Shown here one piece after another: positions 51,369 to 61,146 of a stretch of DNA of 64,000 nt (position 1 is its first letter; each line of letters opens with the position of its first letter). This DNA is from Abiotrophia sp938010525 (lineage in GTDB: Bacteria; Bacillota; Bacilli; Lactobacillales; Aerococcaceae). The notes under the pieces are model-generated. The model was not told the origin of the DNA. It searched no databases and saw only the letters and a list, made by a program, of their open reading frames with translations. The DNA lies in assembly GCF_938010525.1 (NCBI RefSeq), contig NZ_CALLVK010000012.1, positions 1-64,000 on the forward strand. Direction: 5' to 3'. The position numbers and the translations under genes were made by a program.

Positions 51369-51398
51369 GCGGCGAGGCCTAGGTCTCGCTGCTTTTTG
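51369..51398 (+). terminator. Terminator after the RclA-like gene
   Basis: GCGGCGAG/CTCGCTGC hairpin (one mismatch) followed by five T residues. Confidence 0.75.
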
Positions 51399-51486
51399 TC
51401 TAATCCAACTGCGGCAAAAGTGGTGGTTTTGACAGGCAAAATTTGCTATAATGGGAGAGCACTGAACAGATAAAGGAGTCGATGAC

Positions 51487-52632
51487 ATGACCAAACCAGC
51501 AGTCTGGTATGAACTCATCAAAGAAGAAAAACATACTGGCGCCCGCCTGGGAATCTTACATACCCCGCACGGATCCTTCCCGACCCCCATGTATATGCCG
51601 GTCGGTACCTTGGCAACCATCAAGGGCTTGTCGCCTGAAGAACTCAAAGAGATGGGAGCAGATGTTGTCCTAGCCAACACCTACCACCTCTGGTTACGAC
51701 CAGGTGAAGACTTGGTAGCGGAAGCCGGTGGCCTACATAAATTTATGAACTGGGACAAGGGGATTCTGACTGACTCAGGTGGTTTCCAAGTCTTCTCCCT
51801 CAGCGACATGCGTAAAATCACTGAGGAAGGGGTCCACTTCCGCAACCATATTAATGGAGAGAAGCTCTTCCTATCGCCTGAAAAGGCCATTCACATTGAA
51901 AACCAATTAGGTGCCGACATTATCATGAGTTTTGACGAGTGTCCACCTTTTGACCAGTCATATGACTATGTCAAACGTTCAATCGAACGGACTACCCGTT
52001 GGGCTGAACGAGGCTTGCGCGCCCACCAACGTCCACAGGATCAAGCCCTCTTTGGTATTTTACAAGGGGCAGGCTACAAGGATTTACGCCTAGCCCATGC
52101 TCAAGATATGATTGCTATGGACTTCCCTGGTTATTCGATCGGAGGGCTGTCAGTTGGGGAATCTAAGGAAGAGATGAATGAAGTCCTGGATTACTTGACA
52201 CCTGTCATGCCTAAGCACAAGCCGCGTTATCTAATGGGGGTTGGTTCACCTGACTCGTTGATTGATGGCGTCATTCGTGGGGTGGATATGTTTGACTGTG
52301 TCTTGGCCACACGGATTGCCCGCAATGGGACCTGTATGACTAGCCAAGGACGTCTGGTAGTCAAGAATGCTCAGTATGCCCGCGACTTCCGTCCAATCGA
52401 CGAGAAGTGCGATTGCTACACCTGCAAGCACTACAGCCGGGCTTACATTCGCCACTTGATTAAGTGTGACGAAATTTTCGGCCTACGTCTGGCTTCTATT
52501 CATAACGTCCACTTCTTGCTCAATCTCATGAAGCAAGTTCGCTACCACATTGAAAATGATTCTCTCTTAGACTTCCGCCAAGCCTTCTTCGAAGAATACG
52601 GTTATAGCAAGGCCAATGCGCGTAATTTCTAG
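51487..52632 (+). CDS. tgt: Queuine tRNA-ribosyltransferase
   Basis: This 381-residue enzyme replaces guanine-34 by preQ1 in GUN-anticodon tRNAs. The catalytic aspartates are in LTDSGGFQVFSL and VDMFDCVLATRIARNG; the zinc site is CDCYTCKHYSRAYIRHL. An extended -10 box TGCTATAAT ends at 51452. It is followed by yajC, the usual Lactobacillales order. Confidence 0.96.
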   Translation: MTKPAVWYELIKEEKHTGARLGILHTPHGSFPTPMYMPVGTLATIKGLSPEELKEMGADVVLANTYHLWLRPGEDLVAEAGGLHKFMNWDKGILTDSGGFQVFSLSDMRKITEEGVHFRNHINGEKLFLSPEKAIHIENQLGADIIMSFDECPPFDQSYDYVKRSIERTTRWAERGLRAHQRPQDQALFGILQGAGYKDLRLAHAQDMIAMDFPGYSIGGLSVGESKEEMNEVLDYLTPVMPKHKPRYLMGVGSPDSLIDGVIRGVDMFDCVLATRIARNGTCMTSQGRLVVKNAQYARDFRPIDEKCDCYTCKHYSRAYIRHLIKCDEIFGLRLASIHNVHFLLNLMKQVRYHIENDSLLDFRQAFFEEYGYSKANARNF

Positions 52633-52700
52633 AAACTGCTAGCAATTTATAGCAGAGTCTGATAAAGTATAGATTATAGAACACAATAAGGAGTGACAAA

Positions 52701-53027
52701 ATGGATTTACTAGTTAGTGTATTACCCTTTGTCTTAATCATGGGGGTTATGTATTTCTTCATGATTCGCCCACAACAACGCCAAGCTCAAGAGAAGCAAC
52801 AAATGTTGCAGGCCCTCAAAAAAGGGGATGCTGTTGTAACCATCGGTGGCTTACACGGGGTTGTTGAAGAAGTCGACTTGGCTAACCGTCTGGTTGTCTT
52901 AGACTGCGAAGGCATCTACTTAACCTACGAACTAAGCGCTGTTGCCACTGTTAAACAAGGCGAACGCGTACGTCCTTCAGTAGCTGACTTAGAACCAAAA
53001 GAAGAAGTAAGCAATGAAGAAGCCTAA
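52701..53027 (+). CDS. yajC: Preprotein translocase subunit YajC
   Basis: This 108-residue protein has one N-terminal membrane helix (about residues 4-23) followed by FFMIRPQQRQAQEKQQMLQALKKGDAVVTIGGLHGVV, the YajC signature. It associates with SecDF and SecYEG. It is preceded by a GGAG site and followed by a terminator. Confidence 0.95.
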   Translation: MDLLVSVLPFVLIMGVMYFFMIRPQQRQAQEKQQMLQALKKGDAVVTIGGLHGVVEEVDLANRLVVLDCEGIYLTYELSAVATVKQGERVRPSVADLEPKEEVSNEEA

Positions 53028-53039
53028 GTCCTAGGCTCT

Positions 53040-53069
53040 AGCTGAGACTCTGTCTCAGCTTTTTTTTTT
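53040..53069 (+). terminator. Terminator after yajC
   Basis: AGCTGAGAC/GTCTCAGCT perfect stem and ten T residues. Confidence 0.92.
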
Positions 53070-53312
53070 GGCTGTCATAAGAAAGGCAGGGGAGAAGTGA
53101 CTAGAATGTTCGTCTTTTTGCTGACTTTGTCAAAAAGACAAAAGCCTAGTAGAATAAGGATTTTGCAGGTCCTTCCTAAGCCAAAGGACAACATTCAAAT
53201 GGAATTTTGATTTTTTAGAGCAAGTGACTAGAGTCAAAGGGGGCACATAGGCTATAATATAAGAGATACTAGACCCCTAAGACACCAATCAAGGGGACAA
53301 AGGATGTGACCT

Positions 53313-54251
53313 ATGAAAGCCTTTATTCGTTATATGGTCAAGCGCCTAGCCTACATGCTCTTGACGCTCTTTATTATTGTAACTGTCACTTTCTTCTTAA
53401 TGAAACTCCTGCCAGGGACGCCATTTTCCAATGAAGATCAGTTGACTGCTGCCCAAATTCAAACCCTCAACGCTAAGTATGGCTTGGACCAGCCAATTTG
53501 GGTTCAATATGGGCGTTACTTGCTCAATATTCTCAAGGGGGACCTAGGGGTGTCCTTCCAATTTAACAATACGCCTGTTTCTCAGCTTATTATTGACCGG
53601 GCGGGTCCTTCTATGCAATTGGGCTTACAGGCTATGTTGCTGGGGACAGTACTGGGGACTTTCCTAGGTGTCATTTCGGCAGTCTACCAGAATACCTGGA
53701 TTGACCGTTTTACTTCGGTCTTTGCCATTGCGGGCCGTTCAGTCCCAAGCTTTGTCTTCGCCGTTGTCTTGCAATTTCTCTTTGCCGTGGTCTTAACTTG
53801 GTTCCCGATTGCCTTCTGGCGTGATGGCTTTGCCTCAACCGTTCTGCCAACCATTGCCTTGTCCCTGTCACCGATGGCGGATGCGGCCCGCTTTGTCCGG
53901 ACGGAAATGATTGAAGTCCTCAATGCGGATTATATTGAGCTGGCTCGAGCCAAAGGCTTCAGCCGCTTCTATGTGGTGGTGCGACATGCCTTACGCAATG
54001 CCATCATCCCACTCCTGTCTATTATTGGGCCTATGACGGCTGGCTTGATGACAGGTTCCCTGGTAGTGGAAAATATCTTCTCTATTCCAGGTATCGGTGA
54101 ACAATTCACCAAGTCGATTATGGTTAACGACTTCCCAACTATTATGGGGGTTACCATTCTCTATTCCACCTTGTTAGTGGTCATGATTTTAATTTCTGAC
54201 ATAGTCAATGGGTTAATTGATCCACGACTCCGTCTGACCGGAGGTGCCTAA
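53313..54251 (+). CDS. oppB: Oligopeptide ABC transporter permease OppB
   Basis: This 312-residue permease has six membrane helices, with the N-terminal segment MVKRLAYMLLTLFIIVTVTFFLMKLLPGTPF and the EAA loop YIELARAKGFSRFYVVVRHALRNAIIP that contacts OppD/OppF. It starts behind a weak site; a TATAAT at 53253-53258 may be its promoter. It is the first gene of a four-gene operon without a binding-protein gene. Confidence 0.95.
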   Translation: MKAFIRYMVKRLAYMLLTLFIIVTVTFFLMKLLPGTPFSNEDQLTAAQIQTLNAKYGLDQPIWVQYGRYLLNILKGDLGVSFQFNNTPVSQLIIDRAGPSMQLGLQAMLLGTVLGTFLGVISAVYQNTWIDRFTSVFAIAGRSVPSFVFAVVLQFLFAVVLTWFPIAFWRDGFASTVLPTIALSLSPMADAARFVRTEMIEVLNADYIELARAKGFSRFYVVVRHALRNAIIPLLSIIGPMTAGLMTGSLVVENIFSIPGIGEQFTKSIMVNDFPTIMGVTILYSTLLVVMILISDIVNGLIDPRLRLTGGA

Positions 54252-54252
54252 G

Positions 54253-55323
54253 ATGCAACATGAATTAGCTAAGTCTTCCTATAATGAGGCTTTACTAGCT
54301 CAAGCAGGGGACCTAACCGCGCAAAAACTGCAACTGGCTAAGCGTGACTGTGGTCGCCAAGATGCCATGAGTGATGTGCCAGCCTTGAGTTTCTGGCAGG
54401 ATTCCTGGCGCCGTTTACGACGCAATAAGGCGGCCATGATTTCCTTGATTATTATTCTGGCCTTTATTATCTTGGCCATTTTGGCTCCTTGGATTGCGCC
54501 TTACTCACCAACGGCTCAGAATCCATCCTATGCCAATTTGCCGCCTAAGATTCCGGGACTAGAAGGTTTATCTTGGTTTAATGGCTATGGGGCCAACCGG
54601 GCTGGCAACTTAGTTGACCGCTATGCTGCCGCCAAAGTACCGGCAGGTACCTACTATTATTTGGGAACCGACGCCTTAGGTCGTGACTTGCTGTCGCGTA
54701 TCCTCTATGGGACGCGCATTTCCCTCTTGATTGCCTTTGTAGCAGCAGCCATTAACCTGGTCTTTGGTGTCATTTATGGCTTGGTTTCTGGGTGGTTTGG
54801 GGGTAAAATCGATACCCTCATGCAACGGATTTTAGAAATCCTATCAGGGATTCCTAACCTAGTCATCGTCATCCTCATGCTCTTGGTGCTCCAACCAGGG
54901 ATTGTGTCTATTATTATCACCATTGCCTTGACCAGCTGGATTTCCATGTCTCGTGTGGTGCGGGCTCAAACTATTCGTATCAAGCAGCAAGAATATGTGC
55001 TAGCAGCTCGTGTGCTGGGGCAATCAACCCTTAAAATTATGTTCCGTCACATTCTGCCTAATATGCTCGGCCTGATTATTGTCCAAGTTATGTTTGCCTT
55101 GCCAGCAGCTATCTTCTTCGAAGCCTTCCTAAGCTTCATTGGGATTGGGATTCCAGCGCCAGCAGCTAGTCTGGGGACCTTAATTAATGATGGTTACAAG
55201 ACCTTCCGTTTCTTGCCACACTTAATGTGGTATCCAGCGGGTGTCATTTCGATCCTAATGCTAGCCTTCAACCTTCTGGCGGACGGCCTGCGTGACGCCT
55301 TCGACCCTAAAATGAAAGAGTAG
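54253..55323 (+). CDS. oppC: Oligopeptide ABC transporter permease OppC
   Basis: This protein has 356 residues from ATG 54253 (GGAGG 8 bases upstream; one base after the oppB stop). The N-terminal cytoplasmic tail is about 60 residues, then the helix ISLIIILAFIILAILAPWIAPYSP, an outer loop and five helices with the EAA loop EYVLAARVLGQSTLKIMFRHILPN. The outer loop with TDALGRDLLSR is characteristic of DppC/OppC. Confidence 0.95.
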   Translation: MQHELAKSSYNEALLAQAGDLTAQKLQLAKRDCGRQDAMSDVPALSFWQDSWRRLRRNKAAMISLIIILAFIILAILAPWIAPYSPTAQNPSYANLPPKIPGLEGLSWFNGYGANRAGNLVDRYAAAKVPAGTYYYLGTDALGRDLLSRILYGTRISLLIAFVAAAINLVFGVIYGLVSGWFGGKIDTLMQRILEILSGIPNLVIVILMLLVLQPGIVSIIITIALTSWISMSRVVRAQTIRIKQQEYVLAARVLGQSTLKIMFRHILPNMLGLIIVQVMFALPAAIFFEAFLSFIGIGIPAPAASLGTLINDGYKTFRFLPHLMWYPAGVISILMLAFNLLADGLRDAFDPKMKE

Positions 55324-55331
55324 GTGACTTT

Positions 55332-56393
55332 ATGACAGAACGTGTCTTAAGCATCGAGAATTTACAGGTTCAATTCAAAACTTATGCGGGGACTGTCCAA
55401 GCCATTCGTGGTGTGGACTTCCAGCTTCACAAAGGTGAAACTTTAGCCATTGTAGGGGAATCAGGTTCTGGTAAAACGGTGACCTCCCGTGCCATTATGC
55501 GCCTATTGAGCCAGAATGCCACCATTAACGAGGGTAAGATTGATTTTATGGGTCAAGACCTCCGCAATTTAAGCGATAAGCAAATGGAGAAAATCCGTGG
55601 ATCGCAAATTGCCATGATTTTCCAGGATCCCATGACGTCGCTTAACCCAACCCTAACCATTGGACGTCAATTGGTGGAAGTCATCATCAAACATCGCAAG
55701 TTTTCGCGCGCAGAAGCAGTCGCGGAAGCTTGTAACTTGCTCAGCCTCTGCGGGATTAAGGACCCTGAGCAACGCCTGAAGGATTACCCAAGTCAATTCT
55801 CAGGTGGTCAACGCCAACGGATTGTCATTGCCATCGCCTTGGCAGGGGACCCAGAAATCTTGATTGCCGATGAACCAACGACCGCCTTAGACGTTACAGT
55901 TCAAGCACAAATTATTGAGCTTTTACAGGATATTCAGCGTCAGAAGGGTATGGCCATTATCTTCATTACCCACGATTTAGGTGTGGTAGCCAATATTGCA
56001 GACCGCGTGGCGGTGATGTATGCAGGGCGACTGGTAGAAATTGGGCCTGTGGATGAAGTGTACTATAATCCACAACATCCTTACACCTGGGGACTTTTGT
56101 CAGCGACACCGACCTTGACCTCGTCAGGTCCACTATATGCCATTCCAGGAACCCCGCCTAACTTGCTCAATCCACCAAAGGGCGATGCCTTTGCCTGCCG
56201 TAATGAGTATGCCTTGTATATTGATTTTGAACTGCAGCCTCCAATGTTTGAGGTTAACCCGGGCCACTATGCTGCCACTTGGCTTTTGCATCCAGAGGCA
56301 CCTAAAGTGACGCCACCGGCTAGCATTCAAGAACGCTATGCCTATTATCAAGCTAAGAAGGAGGCTGAATCGCATGACACAAGCTCTAATTGA
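55332..56393 (+). CDS. oppD: Oligopeptide ABC transporter ATP-binding protein OppD
   Basis: This 353-residue ATPase has Walker A GESGSGKT, signature FSGGQRQRI, Walker B LIADEPTTALDV and the H-loop THDLGV. The C-terminal OppD extension (PGTPPNLLNPPKGDAFACRNEYALYID) has only one cysteine in the CxxR-type region that usually binds an Fe-S cluster in some DppD proteins, so no cluster is expected. It overlaps oppF by 20 bases. Confidence 0.95.
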   Translation: MTERVLSIENLQVQFKTYAGTVQAIRGVDFQLHKGETLAIVGESGSGKTVTSRAIMRLLSQNATINEGKIDFMGQDLRNLSDKQMEKIRGSQIAMIFQDPMTSLNPTLTIGRQLVEVIIKHRKFSRAEAVAEACNLLSLCGIKDPEQRLKDYPSQFSGGQRQRIVIAIALAGDPEILIADEPTTALDVTVQAQIIELLQDIQRQKGMAIIFITHDLGVVANIADRVAVMYAGRLVEIGPVDEVYYNPQHPYTWGLLSATPTLTSSGPLYAIPGTPPNLLNPPKGDAFACRNEYALYIDFELQPPMFEVNPGHYAATWLLHPEAPKVTPPASIQERYAYYQAKKEAESHDTSSN

Positions 56394-57264
56394 AGTGCGC
56401 AACCTCAAACAGTATTATCATCAGGACCATACGGTCGTTAAGGCCGTAGACGATGTTAGCTTCACCGTGCAAGCGGGGGAGACCTTTGGTTTAGTAGGGG
56501 AATCGGGTAGTGGCAAATCAACCATTGGCCGTGCCATTGTCAACCTCTATCAGCCAACGGATGGCCAGATTCTCTATCAGGGGAAGGCTTTAAGCGACTT
56601 ATCCAAGGGAGAGCGACTGGATTATAACAAGGACGTCCAAATGATTTTCCAAGATCCTTATGCTTCCTTGAATCCTCGTATGAAGGTCCAAGATATTGTG
56701 GCTGAAGGTATGGAAGTCCATGGCTTGGTGGCCTCCAAGTCAGAGCGAGATGCCAGAGTGGCGGAGCTTCTGGCTTCAGTCGGTTTGTCACCTGAGCATG
56801 CTTTGCGTTATCCACATGAATTTTCAGGCGGCCAACGCCAACGGATTGGGATTGCGCGTGCCTTGGCGGTTGAACCTAAGTTTATTGTCTGCGATGAACC
56901 TATCTCAGCCTTGGATGTCTCCATCCAAGCCCAAATCATTAATCTATTGCAAGGCTTGCAAGAAGAGCGAGGCTTGACCTATCTCTTTATTGCCCATAAC
57001 TTGGCTATGGTTAAATACTTTAGTGACCGTATTGGCATGATGTATCGAGGTCGCATGGTGGAATTAGCACCTGCTGAAGCGCTCTATGAGCATCCGCTAC
57101 ATCCTTATACTCAGAGCTTGCTATCAGCCATTCCACTGCCAGATCCGGATCAAGACCGTCAGCGTCAACGGATTGTCTATCAGCCAAGTCAAGCTGAATT
57201 AGAGGCGCCTCATGACTGGGTGCAAGCACAAGACCAGCATTGGGTCATGAAAGCTAAAGCCTAA
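56374..57264 (+). CDS. oppF: Oligopeptide ABC transporter ATP-binding protein OppF
   Basis: This protein has 296 residues from ATG 56374 behind AAGGAGG inside the end of oppD. Walker A GESGSGKST, signature FSGGQRQRI, Walker B FIVCDEPISALDV and H-loop AHNLAM are present. With OppD it energises the OppBC channel. The peptide-binding subunits are likely the OppA paralogs at the left end of this window. Confidence 0.95.
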   Translation: MTQALIEVRNLKQYYHQDHTVVKAVDDVSFTVQAGETFGLVGESGSGKSTIGRAIVNLYQPTDGQILYQGKALSDLSKGERLDYNKDVQMIFQDPYASLNPRMKVQDIVAEGMEVHGLVASKSERDARVAELLASVGLSPEHALRYPHEFSGGQRQRIGIARALAVEPKFIVCDEPISALDVSIQAQIINLLQGLQEERGLTYLFIAHNLAMVKYFSDRIGMMYRGRMVELAPAEALYEHPLHPYTQSLLSAIPLPDPDQDRQRQRIVYQPSQAELEAPHDWVQAQDQHWVMKAKA

Positions 57265-57278
57265 TAAGCTAAGTATAA

Positions 57279-57312
57279 GCCTTCTTCCTGTATCAGGGAG
57301 AAGGTCTTTTTT
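57279..57312 (+). terminator. Terminator of the oppBCDF operon
   Basis: CCTTCTTCC ... GGGAGAAGG stem followed by TCTTTTTT. Confidence 0.8.
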
Positions 57313-57721
57313 GTGCTCCAATTAGATTGTGAAGAGCAAGCCCAAAAGCGCGTGATTTAAATAAGTCCATGTGAAGTAAAATTCACTAACTGAAATATTA
57401 GATTCAAAGATACCAGAAAACACAAGCTGTTTTGTCATTATAAGGCGATTTTGAAACAGAAATTTAAGTGTAGTATTACAGTTCAACCCTTAATGTATCC
57501 ACTTTCTGACCAAAAGTAACCGTTTTTCTTGGATAAAAGGTCCTTATATTGTATCATTCACAAAAACGGACAATAGGGGCTAAAGTGACTATTATCAAGC
57601 CTTAGAGCTTGCATTTGCTAGCCAAGAGTGGTAAATTTATAAGGTACAGTCTACTAGTAATACAGAAAATAAGTCTGTCTTGCTTGGTAGTAGTTAAAAA
57701 AAGAGAGGAAAGTGTACAAGT
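57313..57721 (+). other. A+T-rich 5' region of the pdh operon
   Basis: About 400 bases without a credible gene. A promoter-like pair TTGCAT (57609-57614) and TAAATT (57632-57637), 17 bases apart, lies 85 bases before pdhA. No cre box (TGWNANCGNTNWCA) or known riboswitch was recognised. The pdhA start has the site AGAGAGGAAAG. Confidence 0.45.
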
Positions 57722-58822
57722 ATGGCAAAAAAAGTTAAGATTGAAGACTTATTGCGTCCAGATAACTTTAACTTCGACATGGTCCAAGTCTTGAGCCCAG
57801 AAGGTAAAGTTGTCAACAAAGATTTATTACCAGATTTATCTGATGAAGAATTGGTTCAATTGATGGAAGATATGGTATGGTCCCGTATCTTACACGAACG
57901 TTCAACTGCTTTGAACCGTCAAGGACGTTTAGGCTTCTACGCTCCAACTTTTGGTCAAGAAGCATCACAATTAGGCTCTGTTGCAGCCCTCAAACCTGAA
58001 GACTACATCTTACCTGGTTACCGTGATGTGCCTCAGCTCATCAAACACGGTTTACCACTCCACAAGGCTTTCTTATGGTCACGTGGTCACGTAGAAGGGA
58101 ACAACTACCCAGCTGACTTCAATGCTTACCCACCACAAATCATCATCGGGGCACAATACGTGCAAGCCATGGGGGTTGCTTTAGGTCTTAAGAAGAACGG
58201 TAAAGACGCAGTTGCTGTGACTTGGACTGGTGACGGTGGTTCTTCACAAGGGGACTTCTACGAAGGGATTAACTTCGCCGGCGCTTACAAAGCACCAGCA
58301 ATCTTCTTTATCCAAAACAACGGTTGGGCGATTTCTACGCCACGTTCACTCCAATCTGCTGCGCCTACTTTGGCTCAAAAAGCAGTTGCTGCTGGGATCC
58401 CAGGGATTCAAGTAGACGGGATGGACATCTTAGCAGTTTATGCTGTAACCAAAGCTGCACGTGACTACGCTGTAGCAGGTAATGGTCCAGTCCTCATCGA
58501 AACAATGTGCTACCGCTTCGGTCCACATACCTTATCAGGTGATGACCCAACCCGTTACCAACCAGACGGTGTTCAAGAAGAATGGCGTGCAAAAGATCCA
58601 CTCATTCGTTTCCGTACTTACTTAGAATCAAAAGGCCTCTGGTCTCAAGAAAAAGAAGAAGCGGTGATCGAACGTACTAAGGAAGAAGTCAAGGAAGCCA
58701 TCAAGTTAGCTGACCAAGCACCTAAACAAAAGATTTCTGACTTCTTGAAGAACATGTACGAAACACCAGACTTCATCACAGCAGAACAAATCAAGAAATT
58801 CGAAGCAAAGGAGAATAACTAA
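57722..58822 (+). CDS. pdhA: Pyruvate dehydrogenase E1 component subunit alpha
   Basis: This 366-residue thiamine-diphosphate enzyme subunit decarboxylates pyruvate with PdhB. Visible are RQGRLGFYAPTFGQEASQ, the ThDP motif GDGGSSQGDFYEGINFAGAYKAPAIFFIQNN and the C-terminal RFGPHTLSGDDPTRY loop. It starts a pdhABCD operon with 2- to 29-base gaps. The codon bias is strong, indicating high expression. Confidence 0.96.
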   Translation: MAKKVKIEDLLRPDNFNFDMVQVLSPEGKVVNKDLLPDLSDEELVQLMEDMVWSRILHERSTALNRQGRLGFYAPTFGQEASQLGSVAALKPEDYILPGYRDVPQLIKHGLPLHKAFLWSRGHVEGNNYPADFNAYPPQIIIGAQYVQAMGVALGLKKNGKDAVAVTWTGDGGSSQGDFYEGINFAGAYKAPAIFFIQNNGWAISTPRSLQSAAPTLAQKAVAAGIPGIQVDGMDILAVYAVTKAARDYAVAGNGPVLIETMCYRFGPHTLSGDDPTRYQPDGVQEEWRAKDPLIRFRTYLESKGLWSQEKEEAVIERTKEEVKEAIKLADQAPKQKISDFLKNMYETPDFITAEQIKKFEAKENN

Positions 58823-58824
58823 TA

Positions 58825-59802
58825 ATGGCTCAAAAAACGATGATTGAGGCTATCACAGAAGCGTTAGCCATTGAATTACGCAATGACGACCGTACCCTTA
58901 TTTTTGGGGAAGACGTCGGCTTGAACGGAGGGGTATTCCGTGCCACTCAAGGTTTACAAGCAGAATTTGGTGAAGACCGCGTCTTCAACACTCCTTTAGC
59001 AGAATCTGGTATCGGTGGTATGGCCATCGGTTTGGCTTTGGAAGGTTTCCGTCCAATCCCTGAAATCCAATTCTTAGGCTTCGTCTTCGAAGTAATGGAC
59101 TCTGTTGTTGCTCAAGCAGCACGTACACGTTACCGTCTTGGCGGTAGCCGCAACATGCCAATCACTTTCCGTGCACCTTTCGGTGGTGGGGTTCACACGC
59201 CTGAATTGCACGCGGATAACTTGGAAGGCCTCTTGGCTCAATCACCAGGTATCAAGGTTGTTATTCCTTCTGGTCCATACGATGCTAAGGGCTTGCTCTT
59301 GTCATCTATCCGTGATAACGACCCAGTTATCTTCTTAGAGCACATGAAACTCTACCGTTCTTTCCGTGAGGAAGTGCCAGAAGCTGAATACACCATTCCT
59401 TTAGGCAAAGCTAACGTAGTGAAGGAAGGGAACCACGTTTCCATCATTACTTACGGGGCAATGGTTCGTGAAGCGGTTAAAGCGGCTGAAAAACTTGAAA
59501 AAGATGGGATCTCTGTTGAAATCCTTGACTTACGTACTGTTCAACCACTTGACATCGAAGCTATCGTTGCAACCACTGAGAAAACTGGTCGCGTCGTTGT
59601 GGTTCAAGAAGCACAACGTCAAGCAGGGGTTGGCGCTCGCGTAATGGCTGAAATCACTGAACGTGCTGTTCTTTCCTTAGAAGCACCAGTTGGTTTCGTT
59701 GCAGCACCTGACACCATCTTCCCATTCGGTCAAGCCGAACATGACTGGTTGCCAAACGCAACAGACATCGAAGAAAAAGTACGCGAAGTATACAACTTCT
59801 AA
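58825..59802 (+). CDS. pdhB: Pyruvate dehydrogenase E1 component subunit beta
   Basis: This 325-residue protein has the family sequence TLIFGEDVGLNGGVFRAT, FNTPLAESGIGGMAIGLALEG and the C-terminal transketolase domain (ITYGAMVREAVKAAEKLEKDG). It completes the E1 alpha2-beta2 heterotetramer. It begins 2 bases after pdhA. Confidence 0.96.
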   Translation: MAQKTMIEAITEALAIELRNDDRTLIFGEDVGLNGGVFRATQGLQAEFGEDRVFNTPLAESGIGGMAIGLALEGFRPIPEIQFLGFVFEVMDSVVAQAARTRYRLGGSRNMPITFRAPFGGGVHTPELHADNLEGLLAQSPGIKVVIPSGPYDAKGLLLSSIRDNDPVIFLEHMKLYRSFREEVPEAEYTIPLGKANVVKEGNHVSIITYGAMVREAVKAAEKLEKDGISVEILDLRTVQPLDIEAIVATTEKTGRVVVVQEAQRQAGVGARVMAEITERAVLSLEAPVGFVAAPDTIFPFGQAEHDWLPNATDIEEKVREVYNF

Positions 59803-59831
59803 TATTCAGTTGAGGAAAGGAAGTAAATAAC

Positions 59832-61133
59832 ATGGCTTTTAAATTCAGATTGCCTGATATCGGTGAAGGGATCGCCGAAGGCGAAATCGTAAAATGGGAC
59901 GTCAAAGAAGGCGACACCATTCAAGAAGACGATACATTAGTGGAAATCCAAAACGACAAATCGGTTGAGGAAATTCCATCTCCAGTTACTGGTAAAATCT
60001 TAAAAATCTTGGTTCCAGAAGGAACTGTTGCGCGTGTAGGGGACGTTTTAGTTGAAATCGATGCTCCTGGCCACGAAGATGAAGGCGATGCAGCACCAGC
60101 TGCAGAAGCTGCACCAGAAGCGGCTCCAGCTGCGGAAGCAGCACCAGCAGCACCAGCAGGTCCAGGTGCCCCAACAGGCGCTCCTGCAGGTGAAGGTAAA
60201 CGTGTCTTAGCAATGCCATCAGTCCGTAAATTAGCTCGTGACAAGGGTGTTGACATTCGTTTAGTAACACCTTCTGGTAAGGGTGGTCGTGTTGTGGCGG
60301 CTGACGTCTTGGCCTTCAACGGTGAAGCAGCACCAGTTGCGGCTGCAGAAGTAGCAGCACCAGCTGAAGCAGCAAGCGTTGCGGCAGCACCTGCAGCACC
60401 TGCACAACCATATGTATCTGGTAAGGGTGAAGCTGAAACTCGTGAACCATTATCTCCAATGCGTAAAGCAATTTCTAAGGCAATGGTTAACTCTAAACAC
60501 ACTGCACCTCACGTAACCCTCTTCGACGAAGTAGAAGTATCTGCTTTATGGGATCACCGTAAGAAGTTCAAAGACATTGCCGCTAACCGTGGTACTAAGT
60601 TAACCTTCTTGCCATATGTGGTAAAAGCTTTAGTAGCAACTGTTAAGAAGTTCCCAGTCCTCAATGCTTCTATTGACGACGCTAGCCAAGAAATTGTCTA
60701 CAAGAACTACTACAACATCGGTATTGCAACTGACACTGAGCGTGGCCTCTTCGTACCAAATGTGAAGGACGCTAACACCAAGTCAGTATTCGACATTGCA
60801 GATGAAATCAACGGCAAGGCAGCTTTAGCTCACGAAGGTAAGTTAACTGCTCAAGACATGAGCCAAGGGACTATCACAATTTCTAACATTGGTTCTGCTC
60901 GTGGTCAATGGTTCACTCCAATCATTAACTACCCAGAAGTTGCTATCTTAGGGATGGGGACTATCAACGTTCAACCAGTCGTTAACGCTGAAGGCGAAAT
61001 CGCAGTTGGCCGTATGTTGAAATTGTCCTTAAGTTTCGACCACCGTATCGTCGATGGTGCTACTGCACAAAATGCTATGAACGAATTGAAACGTTTGTTG
61101 GCTGACCCAGAATTATTATTGATGGAAGGTTAA
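59832..61133 (+). CDS. pdhC: Dihydrolipoamide acetyltransferase (PDH E2)
   Basis: This 433-residue protein has a single N-terminal lipoyl domain with the lipoylated lysine in QNDKSVEEI (about residue 43), an Ala/Pro-rich linker (about 85-115), the peripheral subunit-binding domain (MPSVRKLARDKGVDIRLV), a second Ala-rich linker and the catalytic domain ending in SFDHRIVDGATAQNAM with the catalytic His and Asp. It forms the E2 core. The Ala-rich linker explains the long spurious frames on the opposite strand. Confidence 0.96.
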   Translation: MAFKFRLPDIGEGIAEGEIVKWDVKEGDTIQEDDTLVEIQNDKSVEEIPSPVTGKILKILVPEGTVARVGDVLVEIDAPGHEDEGDAAPAAEAAPEAAPAAEAAPAAPAGPGAPTGAPAGEGKRVLAMPSVRKLARDKGVDIRLVTPSGKGGRVVAADVLAFNGEAAPVAAAEVAAPAEAASVAAAPAAPAQPYVSGKGEAETREPLSPMRKAISKAMVNSKHTAPHVTLFDEVEVSALWDHRKKFKDIAANRGTKLTFLPYVVKALVATVKKFPVLNASIDDASQEIVYKNYYNIGIATDTERGLFVPNVKDANTKSVFDIADEINGKAALAHEGKLTAQDMSQGTITISNIGSARGQWFTPIINYPEVAILGMGTINVQPVVNAEGEIAVGRMLKLSLSFDHRIVDGATAQNAMNELKRLLADPELLLMEG

Positions 61134-61146
61134 GGTGAAATAGATT

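Noticed and set aside
59921..60502. 193-residue minus-strand frame opposite pdhC
   Set aside because: It mirrors the Ala/Pro-rich linker of the E2 protein; no ribosome-binding site and low-complexity Ala/Gly/Ser composition.
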